Shown here: positions 8,002 to 15,585 of the stretch, piece by piece
How positions within the stretch are numbered: the stretch's first letter is position 1
How the letters are laid out: each line of letters starts with the position of its first letter
From: a virus
DNA length: 43,833 nt
Virus record (IMG/VR): IMGVR_UViG_3300025674_000090
Span: 1-43,833 of that record
Reading direction: 5' to 3' (one strand)
Notes under the pieces: generated by a model
Database searches by the model: none
Seen by the model: only the letters and a program-made list of their open reading frames with translations
What the model was told of the DNA's origin: nothing
Translations under genes and position numbers: made by a program

Positions 8002-8520
8002 ATGTGTGCACTTTTTGGAGGTTCAAGAGATGTTAGTTTATTCAGAGGTTTAAGTAGAGAACTTGTGGGAGATATTATTTCCCAACAAGCCGCTATCTAT
8101 AAACCCCAACTAGCAGAAACCAAAGTAAACATCTATGGTGAAACTCCTGGAACTAGGTATTTTGATGAGCCTGTATTATTAAATTGTTTAATTTCTAGAG
8201 ACGACCAAGCTTATCCTGAAAGTGATTTAGGTATTGATTTTAATTGGGGGGTTGAATTTAGATTTTTAAGAGATGATTTAATAGATGCTAATGTGTTAAT
8301 TGAAATAGGAGATATAGTGTTATACCAAGAATCATACTATGAGGTAGATTCTACAGTCTCTAATCAGTATGTAGTAGGTAAAAATCCAGATTACCCTAAT
8401 GCTGAAAACCCCTTAGAAAATGACTTAGACCAATTTGGCAGCAATTTCTCAGTAATTGTTAAAACTCATATTATTCCTGCTGATAAGTTAGGAATTTCAC
8501 CTAAGAAAGAAAGATTTTAA
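8002..8520 (+). CDS. 14: Neck / head-closure protein (T4 gp14-like)
   Basis: 172 residues. It is placed between gp13 and gp15 and shares with T4 gp14 a C-terminal (I)GDIVLYQESYYEVD-like segment, comparable to the GDLIYFPMDNSLFEIN strand pair of gp14. An N-terminal helix region (LVGDIISQQAAIYKPQL) and a beta-rich body follow the gp14 pattern. It is much shorter than T4 gp14 (256 aa), as in cyanophages. Its stop overlaps the next start by one base (TAATG), so the two are translationally coupled. Confidence 0.75.
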   Translation: MCALFGGSRDVSLFRGLSRELVGDIISQQAAIYKPQLAETKVNIYGETPGTRYFDEPVLLNCLISRDDQAYPESDLGIDFNWGVEFRFLRDDLIDANVLIEIGDIVLYQESYYEVDSTVSNQYVVGKNPDYPNAENPLENDLDQFGSNFSVIVKTHIIPADKLGISPKKERF

Positions 8521-9488
8521 TGAACGATAATCAAGCATCATATAATAGAAAACCAGTTCCTAAATCACAAAAGGAAATAAGTAATGGGTTTGTTGATCCT
8601 TATGATCAAAATTTAGGTAATCCTAATAATTTTGGTTCAAAAAATAGGGGTCATGAACAATCTTTTAGGAATGATACTGTAAAACCTTTTACTTTAGGTA
8701 TTCAAGATATTGATGAATCTATAATGTATTACTTTAAAAATGTTATTAAACCATTTGTAATACAAAACGGAGAAAGAATTAATGTTCCTATTATTTATGG
8801 TGCTCCTGAAAGATGGAAATCATTTCAAAAAGATGGATATTATAGAGACAAAAATGGTAAAATAATGTCTCCTATAATTTTATTTAAAAGAACTAATCTT
8901 CAAAAAGTACGAAATATAGGTAATAAATTAGATGCTAATAATCCTGTTAATTTTGGAGTATTTCAAAAAAGATATACTAGTGGAAATGCCTATGGACCAT
9001 TTGAAGTATTAAATAATAGAATCCCAGAAAAAACTTATTACCCTGTTATTGTTCCTGATTATGTTACATTGCAATATTCTTGCACTATACAAACTTATTA
9101 TATAGAACAATTAAATAAAATAATAGAGGCTGTAAATTATGCCTCAGATAGTTATTGGGGTAATCCTGAAAGATTTAAATTTAATGCTAGAATTGATTCT
9201 TTTAATACTATAAATGAATTAAATGAAGGTCAAGATAGAATTGTAAAATCAACATTTGATTTAACTCTTAATGGGTATATTATATCTGATACAATTCAAA
9301 AGAACTTAACTTCAATTGGTAAATTTACAGATAAAGCAAAAATTATATTTTCTGTTGAAGCTACTTCAGATGCTAGTATATTTGAAAAAGGTGAAGTTGA
9401 AACGAGAGGAAATAGAACAGTTGTTACTAATTCTTCTACAAACGGTAGAAATAAAGAAGCACAGAATAGATCAAATACAATAGGATAA
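8520..9488 (+). CDS. 15: Proximal tail sheath stabiliser (T4 gp15-like)
   Basis: 322 residues. In T4, gp15 caps the sheath and tube and joins tail to head. Matching regions are INVPIIYGAPERWKSFQKDG (T4: RVPITYASKEHF), SPIILFKRTNLQK, and VTLQYSCTIQTYYIEQLNKI (T4: KMIYELSIFTRYEDDMFQIV). The last 45 residues are polar and probably disordered. It starts inside the gp14 stop codon. The order 13-14-15 is kept, but the next gene is a fibre protein rather than gp16-gp17. Confidence 0.85.
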   Translation: MNDNQASYNRKPVPKSQKEISNGFVDPYDQNLGNPNNFGSKNRGHEQSFRNDTVKPFTLGIQDIDESIMYYFKNVIKPFVIQNGERINVPIIYGAPERWKSFQKDGYYRDKNGKIMSPIILFKRTNLQKVRNIGNKLDANNPVNFGVFQKRYTSGNAYGPFEVLNNRIPEKTYYPVIVPDYVTLQYSCTIQTYYIEQLNKIIEAVNYASDSYWGNPERFKFNARIDSFNTINELNEGQDRIVKSTFDLTLNGYIISDTIQKNLTSIGKFTDKAKIIFSVEATSDASIFEKGEVETRGNRTVVTNSSTNGRNKEAQNRSNTIG

Positions 9489-9491
9489 TAA

Positions 9492-9887
9492 ATGGCTAGA
9501 GGAGGACGAATAAGATTTTTAGATCAGGTTAGTATTTCTTCACCTCAAACTGCTACATCAGGAGGAGGTAGTGGTGTTACTATTACTAATAATGATGTTT
9601 CTGGAAGAATTCTTACAACCTCTGGAGAAAATGACATAATTAATGGTAATACCGATATAATTTTTGTTGGGGGTAAATTAGGTATAGGAACATCAGGAGT
9701 AACCCCTCAAGCTATGATTGAGGTAAATGGAGTTAGTACGGATTTAATCTTAATAAAAAATCAAGATGGTAATGGAGTAAAATTTACAGCAGATGGAATT
9801 TTACAACTTTTACCTTATATAGGTTCTGCTACTCCTGTAGAAGGTGGAATTATTTACAGTGGAAGTGAATTTTACTATGGTAGTTAA
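9492..9887 (+). CDS. Small fibre-like structural protein
   Basis: 131 residues, Gly/Ser-rich at the N-terminus (SPQTATSGGGSGVTITNN) and then short beta strands such as GRILTTSGENDIINGN and GKLGIGTSGVTPQAMIEVNG. The GKLGIGT...VNG pattern is typical of trimeric phage fibre shafts. It is the first gene of the fibre cassette, four bases after gp15. The exact function is not recognised. The stop codon overlaps the following late promoter element. Confidence 0.6.
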   Translation: MARGGRIRFLDQVSISSPQTATSGGGSGVTITNNDVSGRILTTSGENDIINGNTDIIFVGGKLGIGTSGVTPQAMIEVNGVSTDLILIKNQDGNGVKFTADGILQLLPYIGSATPVEGGIIYSGSEFYYGS

Positions 9888-9899
9888 TATTTATAAATA
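9887..9899 (+). promoter_or_regulatory. Putative late promoter before the large fibre gene
   Basis: ATATTTATAAATA. The 12-bp palindrome TATTTATAAATA (9888-9899) is identical to that at 6362, and includes TATAAATA. It lies 24 bases before the ATG. Confidence 0.55.
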
Positions 9900-9923
9900 A
9901 AACATTTTTAATTTAAAAACAAT

Positions 9924-11309
9924 ATGGCAACTTGGAAAAAAATTATAGTCTCAGGCAGTGCAGCTGAACTCAATCAATTAAATGTTGAATCTAACCAACA
10001 AATATCAAGTTCTGTTAATGATACTTTTTTAAGTGGTTCATTTAGTGGTTCTTTCTTTGGAGATGGTTCTGGTTTATCTGGAGTTGCTGCTAGTTTTCCT
10101 ATAACTGAACAAACAAATCTAGCTAATACTGATAAATTTTTTATTAATGATGGAGCTAGTAAATTTGTTACCTATGGTAATTTATTAACAGATTTAGCTG
10201 GTACTAACTTAGCTGTAGAGGGAACAGATAGTTTAACATTAGCAACTGAATTAACAGGATTATCCGCCTCAGGTTCATTCTCAGGTTCATTCCAAGGTAA
10301 CTTTGTTGGAACTACGAATTTACCAGATTTAACAGATGGTAATGGTATTACAGATTTTACTTATGATGGTTCTACAACTGCTACAATATCAGTAGAAGTT
10401 TCAGGTTCTACTTTAGAAGTAGGAACTGGGGGAGTTAGAGTAGCCGATTCAGGAATTACTGCAAATCAAATAGCAACTTCAGTTGCAGGTAACGGTTTAG
10501 CAGGTGGTGGTGGTACTGCTCTTAGTGTTAATGTTGATGATTCAACAATTGAAATTAACACAGATACTTTAAGAGTTAAGGATTCAGGAATCACAAATGC
10601 TAAATTACAAAATTCTACAATTACACTTGGTAGTTCTACTTTAACATTAGGGGGTACTACAACAGTAGTTGATGGTTTAACAGCTTCAGGTTCATTCTCA
10701 GGTTCATTCCAAGGTGATGGTTCGGAATTAACTGGAATAGCTTCTACATTGAATTTCTCAGGTTCAGATGGTAGTAACGGTTCAGTTTCTTTAACTACCC
10801 AAGCACTTACTATTACTGGAACTGCTAATGAAATTGAAACTGCTGCTTCAAGTCAAACTCTTACAATTGGTTTGCCTAATGATGTTACAATTGGAAATGA
10901 TTTAACAGTAACTAATGATTTAACAGTTTCTGGTAATACTACAATTGAAGGAAATTTAAATGTAAATGGTACTACAACTACTATTTCATCTTCAAACCTA
11001 TTAGTAGCTGATAAATTTGCACTATTCGCTTCAGGTTCTACTTCAGCTGTTGATGGGGGTATTATTGTTCAAAGTGATGTAGCAGGTACAGGTTTAGCTT
11101 TAGGATATGATTCCTCAGCAGATAGATGGGCATTCCAAAATGGTTTAGCTCATGATGCAACCACTATTACCCCAGATGCATATTTAGTATCAGCAACTTC
11201 TAGTGCAGCTGCAAATCTTCCAGCTAATCCTAATTATGGAGGAGCTAGTAATGGCTATGGTAATATATTTGTTGCAAGTGATACAGGAGATATTTATATT
11301 TATTCATAA
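9924..11309 (+). CDS. Fibre-like structural protein with SGSF repeats
   Basis: 461 residues of low complexity (Gly, Ser, Thr, Asn). The N-terminus MATWKKIIVSGSAAELNQLN is paralogous to the N-terminus of the S74 protein at 11870 (MPNWKKVITSGSNAELNNLT), suggesting a shared virion-anchoring module. The SGSFSGSFQGxGSxLxG motif occurs three times and is typical of trimeric beta-helical shafts in cyanophage and Bacteroidota-phage fibres. The C-terminal ~60 residues (DRWAFQNGLAHDATTITPDA) form a different, perhaps receptor-proximal, domain. It starts behind a late-type promoter and ends at a terminator, so it can be expressed alone. Confidence 0.75.
   Translation: MATWKKIIVSGSAAELNQLNVESNQQISSSVNDTFLSGSFSGSFFGDGSGLSGVAASFPITEQTNLANTDKFFINDGASKFVTYGNLLTDLAGTNLAVEGTDSLTLATELTGLSASGSFSGSFQGNFVGTTNLPDLTDGNGITDFTYDGSTTATISVEVSGSTLEVGTGGVRVADSGITANQIATSVAGNGLAGGGGTALSVNVDDSTIEINTDTLRVKDSGITNAKLQNSTITLGSSTLTLGGTTTVVDGLTASGSFSGSFQGDGSELTGIASTLNFSGSDGSNGSVSLTTQALTITGTANEIETAASSQTLTIGLPNDVTIGNDLTVTNDLTVSGNTTIEGNLNVNGTTTTISSSNLLVADKFALFASGSTSAVDGGIIVQSDVAGTGLALGYDSSADRWAFQNGLAHDATTITPDAYLVSATSSAAANLPANPNYGGASNGYGNIFVASDTGDIYIYS
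10266..10717 (+). repeat. Direct repeat pair in the fibre gene
   Basis: The stretch coding for ASGSFSGSFQG occurs nearly identically at about 10265-10298 and 10682-10715, with a diverged first copy near 10032. Such repeats can support recombination within fibre genes. Confidence 0.6.
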
Positions 11310-11315
11310 TACTAT

Positions 11316-11349
11316 AAATCCCCATTAATTTGGGGGTTTTATTTTTTTT
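11316..11349 (+). terminator. Rho-independent terminator after the large fibre gene
   Basis: CCCC (320-323 of this kilobase) pairs with GGGG (332-335), extended by T-G and A-T pairs to AAAT/GTTT, and followed by a T-rich run. It ends just before the start codon of the next small gene. Confidence 0.8.
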
Positions 11350-11350
11350 A

Positions 11351-11590
11351 ATGTTAAAATTAATTAACAAAGTTATGGGTTTATTGGATCAGGCTAATAA
11401 TAATAAAATTATTAGTAAAATAGATGAAGTAAAAGTTGATTTATCTAAAGAAGAATTAGAGATACTTTTGGGGACTCTTAAAAATAGTCATTTTAAGGGT
11501 GAAATAGTAGAAACTATTTATAATTTGGTTTGGAAACTCCAAAATAGTTATTTATCATTTCCTACTACAAAACCTCAAGATAATAAATAA
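11351..11590 (+). CDS. Hypothetical small helical protein
   Basis: 79 residues from ATG 11351. A longer reading from TTG 11330 would begin inside the terminator stem and is unlikely; ATG 11375 (MGLLDQ) is another option. The sequence is predominantly helical: an amphipathic N-terminus (LKLINKVMGLLD), then DLSKEELEILLGTLKNSHFKG and EIVETIYNLVWKLQNS. I do not recognise the family. It pairs with the next small gene, and both contain L-x-x-L-rich helices ending in short Pro/Lys-rich tails, so they may be related small virion or assembly proteins. Confidence 0.55.
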   Translation: MLKLINKVMGLLDQANNNKIISKIDEVKVDLSKEELEILLGTLKNSHFKGEIVETIYNLVWKLQNSYLSFPTTKPQDNK

Positions 11591-11592
11591 TT

Positions 11593-11781
11593 ATGAAATA
11601 TTCTCTGGAAAATTTAGATTTAGTTGAGTTAAATACTATTTTACAAGCATTAAATAATATTACTATTAAAGGATCAGATGCTCCTTTTTTAACCCAACTT
11701 TTAAATAAGGTTAATAATTCTATCCAAAAGGCACAAGAACCCCCCATAACCCCTCCTACTAAGACTGTATCTAAGAAATAA
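11593..11781 (+). CDS. Hypothetical small protein
   Basis: 62 residues. One helical half (LENLDLVELNTILQALNNI, then APFLTQLLNKVNNSIQKA) is followed by a Pro/Thr/Lys tail (PPITPPTKTVSKK). No family is recognised. It starts two bases after the previous stop and has no Shine-Dalgarno site. Composition and helix pattern (ELNTILQALNNITIKG against EILLGTLKNSHFKG) suggest a distant duplication of the preceding gene. Confidence 0.55.
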   Translation: MKYSLENLDLVELNTILQALNNITIKGSDAPFLTQLLNKVNNSIQKAQEPPITPPTKTVSKK

Positions 11782-11786
11782 ATATA

Positions 11787-11846
11787 ATATTTATAGCAAA
11801 TTATTGGCCCTACAATAATAGGGAAGTGGGCACAGCCATATCTGTG
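11787..11846 (+). promoter_or_regulatory. Putative late promoter and structured leader of the S74 gene
   Basis: ATATTTAT at 11787-11794 is followed by two small hairpins: CCCTA/TAGGG (11808-11812 with 11819-11823) and CACAG/CTGTG (11831-11835 with 11842-11846). The leader to the ATG at 11870 is ~65 bases, longer than at other late genes. Confidence 0.4.
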
Positions 11847-11869
11847 TAACCAACCATAATAAAATAAAT

Positions 11870-12565
11870 ATGCCAAATTGGAAAAAAGTTATTACATCTG
11901 GTAGTAATGCAGAATTAAATAATTTAACCGTAACTGAGATAACTGCATCCAGTGCACAATTTAATTCAGTTCCTGCAGGAACAGATAATACCGTATTAAT
12001 AGTAGATAATAGTGGTAATGTTCTTAGAGATGAAATTGATTCAAGAGTTTGGGGTAGCACATTAGTTGATGGTTCGAATGGTGTTGATAATCGAATAGCA
12101 ACATTCACAGATGCAAATTCTTTAAATGGTGAAGCAAACCTAACATATGATGGCTCAGAGTTAGGATTATCCGGCGACCTTACTATGACTGGGGGTTCAA
12201 TAGGCGTAGGCGTAACGCCCAACGCAACAGATGGTAGAATTGATGCATCAAATGATATTGTAGCATTCTCATCATCAGATAAAAGATGGAAAACAAATAT
12301 AAACACAATTGAATCTCCATTAGAAAAATTACAAAAATTAAGTGGTGTAGAATTTGATTGGATTGAAGATTGGGAAGTACATGGTAATGTAGGAAATGAT
12401 GTTGGGGTTATTGCACAAGAAGTAGAATTAGTTCTACCACAAGCAGTTCAAACAAGAGATAGTGGGATGAAAGCAGTTAGATATGAAAAATTGATACCAC
12501 TTCTTATTGAAACTATCAAAGAACAACAAAAACAAATTGATGAACTTAAAAATAAGATTGGGTAA
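11870..12565 (+). CDS. Fibre/spike protein with C-terminal S74 intramolecular chaperone
   Basis: 231 residues. Residues 1-25 are the WKK-xI-xSGSxAELN anchor shared with the 9924 protein. Residues ~40-130 are beta-rich shaft (TYDGSELGLSGDLTMTGGS, IGVGVTP). Residues ~133-231 form a Peptidase_S74 domain: SSSDKRWKTNI, GVEFDWIEDW, VGVIAQEVELVLPQAV, KAVRYEKLIPLLIETIKEQQ. This domain trimerises the fibre and then cleaves itself off. The Ser-Lys dyad of the family is present as S136 and K141 in S-D-K-R-W-K, so cleavage is expected before S136. The terminal helix QKQIDELKNKIG is the usual coiled coil. Its stop overlaps the next start by one base. Confidence 0.85.
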   Translation: MPNWKKVITSGSNAELNNLTVTEITASSAQFNSVPAGTDNTVLIVDNSGNVLRDEIDSRVWGSTLVDGSNGVDNRIATFTDANSLNGEANLTYDGSELGLSGDLTMTGGSIGVGVTPNATDGRIDASNDIVAFSSSDKRWKTNINTIESPLEKLQKLSGVEFDWIEDWEVHGNVGNDVGVIAQEVELVLPQAVQTRDSGMKAVRYEKLIPLLIETIKEQQKQIDELKNKIG

Positions 12566-12996
12566 TGGCACTAACAGCATCAGGACAATTAAGTTTAGGT
12601 GATATTGCAACCGAAATGGGTGTATCACCATCAAATGTATCACTTACTACCCAATCAACTACTGACATTAATACCAACTCAGAATCAAAACCAGATGGGT
12701 CAACACCTCATGCGGTATCAGAATTTTATTCATATGACCATTCTGCATCACCATCACTTACGGCATTTTTTGTAGATGAAAACTCATATGAGGATGGTCG
12801 CGACGCTTGTATATCTGGTGTACAAAATGCAGAATGGTATCACGATGGTGCAGGTGCATATCCCACAGATGGAGATACTGTATATACAGATTCAGATGGA
12901 TTGGCCAATCCAGCAGATGGAACTTATTGGATGAATGAACCATCATCATTTATTGTGACTGGTGGTACGGTTAGTGATGTAACACCTTGTGAATAA
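12565..12996 (+). CDS. Small virion-associated protein of the fibre cassette
   Basis: 143 residues. The opening MALTASGQLSLGDIATEMGV is a familiar start of small phage fibre- or tail-associated proteins, with SLGDIA-E-G and a following VSEFYSYDH. The rest is rich in Ser, Asp and Gly with several aromatic residues, and two late Cys. It is coupled to the S74 gene by a TAATG overlap, so the two are probably made together. The exact function is unknown. Confidence 0.6.
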   Translation: MALTASGQLSLGDIATEMGVSPSNVSLTTQSTTDINTNSESKPDGSTPHAVSEFYSYDHSASPSLTAFFVDENSYEDGRDACISGVQNAEWYHDGAGAYPTDGDTVYTDSDGLANPADGTYWMNEPSSFIVTGGTVSDVTPCE

Positions 12997-13010
12997 AATA
13001 GGAATAAATT

Positions 13011-13262
13011 ATGTATGAACAAAGAAATTTTATGATTTTTTCAACTTCCGAAACAGGAAGTATTGATTTCTCAGAAGTATTAGAAACTTCTTCAGAAACT
13101 CTTAGATTAAATTTAAGTGGTTCAAAATCATTCGTAAAATGGGATGGTGAAACAATACCAACTTCAGTTTCTTCATTAACAACAAAAGAAGGCCCATATA
13201 CTTATGAAGAAATTAAAAATATTCTAACAGGTTCAGATTGGACTGAAGAAATAGAGATGTAA
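13011..13262 (+). CDS. Hypothetical small protein
   Basis: 83 residues, acidic and Ser/Thr/Glu-rich (FSTSETGSIDFSEVLETSSE), with a mid-protein strand SFVKWDGETIPTSVSSL and a C-terminal YTYEEIKNILTGSDWTEEIEM. The family is not recognised; similar short proteins follow fibre genes in other T4-like phages. Its ATG has an AGGA seven bases upstream, the first clear Shine-Dalgarno site when reading from the left. Confidence 0.6.
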   Translation: MYEQRNFMIFSTSETGSIDFSEVLETSSETLRLNLSGSKSFVKWDGETIPTSVSSLTTKEGPYTYEEIKNILTGSDWTEEIEM

Positions 13263-13265
13263 AAT

Positions 13266-13469
13266 ATGAAAGCTATAGAAACAAGCAATTTTCAATCAGA
13301 TATCACAAGCATAGACCAGTTTATTGGTAGTAAAATAAATCAAGTCACGTGGCAGAGTGAACCAATTGAATTAAACGGAAATCAATATATTAAATATAAG
13401 TCTATTCTGGATGATTGGTTAGATGGAAAAGAGGTAGTAGAAATTGAAATACCATCTGATGATGTATAA
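13266..13469 (+). CDS. Hypothetical small protein
   Basis: 67 residues, no recognisable family. QVTWQSEPIELNGNQYIKYKSILDDWLDGKEVVEIEIP suggests a small mixed alpha/beta protein (key parts EPIELNGNQYIKYKS and VVEIEIPSDDV). It starts three bases after the previous stop, in the same cassette. Confidence 0.55.
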   Translation: MKAIETSNFQSDITSIDQFIGSKINQVTWQSEPIELNGNQYIKYKSILDDWLDGKEVVEIEIPSDDV

Positions 13470-13511
13470 AAATATAAAACTTTATCTAAACAAGTTAATT
13501 AGGATTTAATT

Positions 13512-14216
13512 ATGGCAATAAGAATCGGACGAGCAGCTCCCGCCTATGAATTTCACTTTACTGCCGATGATGTAGTAGAAAGTGGGGGAGCTATCAGCCA
13601 ACTAAACGACCAAAGTGGGAATGGTAATGACGCTGTTATGTCCGGAGGGGCATACCAACCTTCATATAACGCAACAGATGCTAATTTAAACAGTCAACCA
13701 AGCATTACATTCAATAATGATACAATGGATTTATCTATTCCAGCTGTTATTAGAAGTTCAGATAATTTCACAATGTTTTGGGTAGGTAAAGTAGATACAG
13801 GGCAACGATTTGATATAATAGGAGATGCATTTAAAGCTGAAGATGTCATTACAATTTTTGAAGATTTAGGATATGTAAGACTTAGAGCAGAATCATTTAC
13901 AAATGCAGGAGCTACAACCGCCAATATTACCAACTGTTTGTTGTATTCTTCAACAATGGACACATATGCAGTTTGGTGTATTACCATTGATGGGACAACT
14001 GCAAAATTATTTAAAAATGGTAGCTTAGAAGATAGTAATACTACTTTAGCTAATAATTTTGCACCTTATACTATAGGGGCTCTTTCTACCTCAAGGCGGT
14101 CTAAAGGTACAATCGCAGATTTTAGAATAAAAAATCAATACGACCTTTCAGAGATTAACTCAGTAGGCTCTGAATTAGCAACAAAATATGGTTTTACTTG
14201 GACAACAATAACTTAA
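13512..14216 (+). CDS. LamG/concanavalin-like virion protein
   Basis: 234 residues with the features of a LamG-like jelly-roll: an opening FTADDVVESGGAISQLNDQSGNGNDAV, then PSITFNNDTMDL, FTMFWVGKVDTG, VWCITIDGTTAKLFKNGSLE and IADFRIKNQYDLS (each shown in part). This fold often binds carbohydrate in phage tail or capsid appendages. It is preceded by an AGGA ribosome site. It lies next to a second LamG-like gene and is probably part of an adhesin set for host-surface recognition (inference). Confidence 0.7.
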   Translation: MAIRIGRAAPAYEFHFTADDVVESGGAISQLNDQSGNGNDAVMSGGAYQPSYNATDANLNSQPSITFNNDTMDLSIPAVIRSSDNFTMFWVGKVDTGQRFDIIGDAFKAEDVITIFEDLGYVRLRAESFTNAGATTANITNCLLYSSTMDTYAVWCITIDGTTAKLFKNGSLEDSNTTLANNFAPYTIGALSTSRRSKGTIADFRIKNQYDLSEINSVGSELATKYGFTWTTIT

Positions 14217-14230
14217 AGTAGGTTTGGATT

Positions 14231-14959
14231 ATGAGTACAATAGGTGGACCAGATATTATATCAGATGGGTTAGTTCTAGCATTAGATGCTGCTAATACCA
14301 AATCATATCCTGGTAGCGGAACTAATTTAAATAGTACAATAGGTGGTGAAGTTGGCGCTCTAACTAATAACCCAACCGTTAATTCTACTGAAGCTCTTGG
14401 CACTATAACTTTAGATGGTTCAAATGATTACATAGATTTTGGAAATGCATCTGTAGCCAATTTTGATTATAATGATGCATTCAGTTACGAAATATGGTTG
14501 AGGTCAACAGCAAATGCCAGTAAATACATTATGGGTAAAAATGAATCTAGCGGGAATTATAGAGGGGTAGAAATATCATATAGAGGAAATACTCATGTAG
14601 GTAAAATATCATTTGCCATACGAAATACAAATTCAACCTCTAACAGAATAGTTGTATCTACTGTAAATAATACTTATAGAGGTAACAATTGGCATCATAT
14701 CGTAGGTACATATGATGGCTCGGGTACTGCAAGTGGAATGAATATTATAATAGATACTGTAAATGATACTACAGCCGTAAGTACAGGGAACATATCGGGT
14801 GGAATAACAAGCACATCAAATCTTTGTATAGGTAGTCGAAATGGAAACGCAAACTATCTACCAGGTACATTTGGGTTATTTAGAATATATGCAAAAGAAT
14901 TAAGTTCTGCAGAAATATTACAAAATTACAACGCAACAAAATCAAGGTTTGGATTATAA
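14231..14959 (+). CDS. LamG-like (laminin-G type) virion protein
   Basis: 242 residues. The beginning GGPDIISDGLVLALDAANTK is a common start of phage LamG_3-type structural proteins. Core motifs are TITLDGSNDYIDFGN, FSYEIWLRS, NWHHIVGTYDGS, NLCIGSRNGN and FGLFRIYAKELSSAEILQNY. The last motif is the classical end of this jelly-roll family. It probably acts as a surface adhesin. The -35 box of the next promoter lies inside its last codons. Confidence 0.8.
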   Translation: MSTIGGPDIISDGLVLALDAANTKSYPGSGTNLNSTIGGEVGALTNNPTVNSTEALGTITLDGSNDYIDFGNASVANFDYNDAFSYEIWLRSTANASKYIMGKNESSGNYRGVEISYRGNTHVGKISFAIRNTNSTSNRIVVSTVNNTYRGNNWHHIVGTYDGSGTASGMNIIIDTVNDTTAVSTGNISGGITSTSNLCIGSRNGNANYLPGTFGLFRIYAKELSSAEILQNYNATKSRFGL

Positions 14960-14977
14960 TCAAAAATTCATTATAAT
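14949..14977 (+). promoter_or_regulatory. Promoter before the small genes upstream of the tail sheath
   Basis: TTGGAT (14949-14954), 17-base spacer, TATAAT (14972-14977). A perfect -10 box is followed after ~15 bases by AGGA and the ATG at 15001. Confidence 0.75.
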
Positions 14978-15000
14978 AAAGAAAAAGAATAGGACTGGTT

Positions 15001-15261
15001 ATGCCCGAAACTAAAATTGAAGAACATGTTGATCTTATTGCAACACGTATTCCACCGGGTGATAATTGGGAACTAGTAATTGATAAAGGCAATGTCATTG
15101 AAGGTTTAGTTCAAACACTAACTACTTATATGCGAAAGACCGAATTCAAAGGACATTATCGTTTAGAACCATTAAACGGAAAATTGTTTGCAATCAAAGA
15201 AATAGAAGTAGAAATACAAAAACCAAAACCACAGAAGTGGGATCTATATGGAGAATCATAA
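15001..15261 (+). CDS. Hypothetical protein upstream of the tail sheath
   Basis: 86 residues, family not recognised. It contains HVDLIATRIPPGDNWELVIDKG and GHYRLEPLNGKLFAIKEIEVEI (shown in part as TRIPPGDNWELV and KLFAIKEIEVEIQ), giving a compact alpha/beta pattern with a Lys/Pro-rich end (QKPKPQKWDLYG). It has a good ribosome site (AGGA, six bases from the ATG) and its own promoter, and is directly adjacent to the next gene (stop and start contiguous). Confidence 0.6.
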   Translation: MPETKIEEHVDLIATRIPPGDNWELVIDKGNVIEGLVQTLTTYMRKTEFKGHYRLEPLNGKLFAIKEIEVEIQKPKPQKWDLYGES

Positions 15262-15534
15262 ATGGCTGAAAAGAAATTAGAAAAACAGCACGTCACGGAA
15301 ATTGAACAAATCAGAACAAAGTTTGCTGAAAATAACACAGAAATTGCATTAGCTACAAAAGAAATATATGCAATGCAACAACGTACTCAACAACTTGAAG
15401 CATATCAAGAACAACTGTTACAACAGTTTCAAACCCTCCAATCACAAGAAACTGATTTGGTAAATAAACTCAAAGAACATTACGGCGAAGGACAAATTGA
15501 TCTTGAAAAAGGTATATTTATCTCCGAATCATAA
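15262..15534 (+). CDS. Hypothetical coiled-coil protein
   Basis: 90 residues, almost all helical and Gln/Glu/Lys-rich (EKQHVTEIEQIRTKFAENN, QQRTQQLEAYQEQLLQQFQT), so a coiled coil of ~70 residues is expected. No family is recognised. It begins right after the preceding stop with GGAG eight bases upstream. It may be a tail-assembly helper, since the sheath gene follows, but that is positional inference. Confidence 0.6.
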   Translation: MAEKKLEKQHVTEIEQIRTKFAENNTEIALATKEIYAMQQRTQQLEAYQEQLLQQFQTLQSQETDLVNKLKEHYGEGQIDLEKGIFISES

Positions 15535-15552
15535 GTTTGGCAAAAAACATTC

Positions 15553-15560
15553 ATATTTAT
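15553..15560 (+). promoter_or_regulatory. Putative late promoter before the sheath gene
   Basis: ATATTTAT in the context TTCATATTTATAT, 25 bases before the ATG at 15586. TTGGCA at 15537 lies 17 bases before TATTAA (15560), so a sigma70-like reading is also possible. Confidence 0.5.
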
Positions 15561-15585
15561 ATTAAACTAACAAGGAGATAATTTA

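Noticed and set aside
11330-11350. Longer start for the small helical gene
   Set aside because: It would begin inside the stem of the terminator at 11316-11349; ATG 11351 is more sensible.
11791-12306. 171-codon open frame on the - strand across the S74 gene
   Set aside because: It covers a clear + strand fibre gene and its leader; no recognisable domain and no ribosome site.
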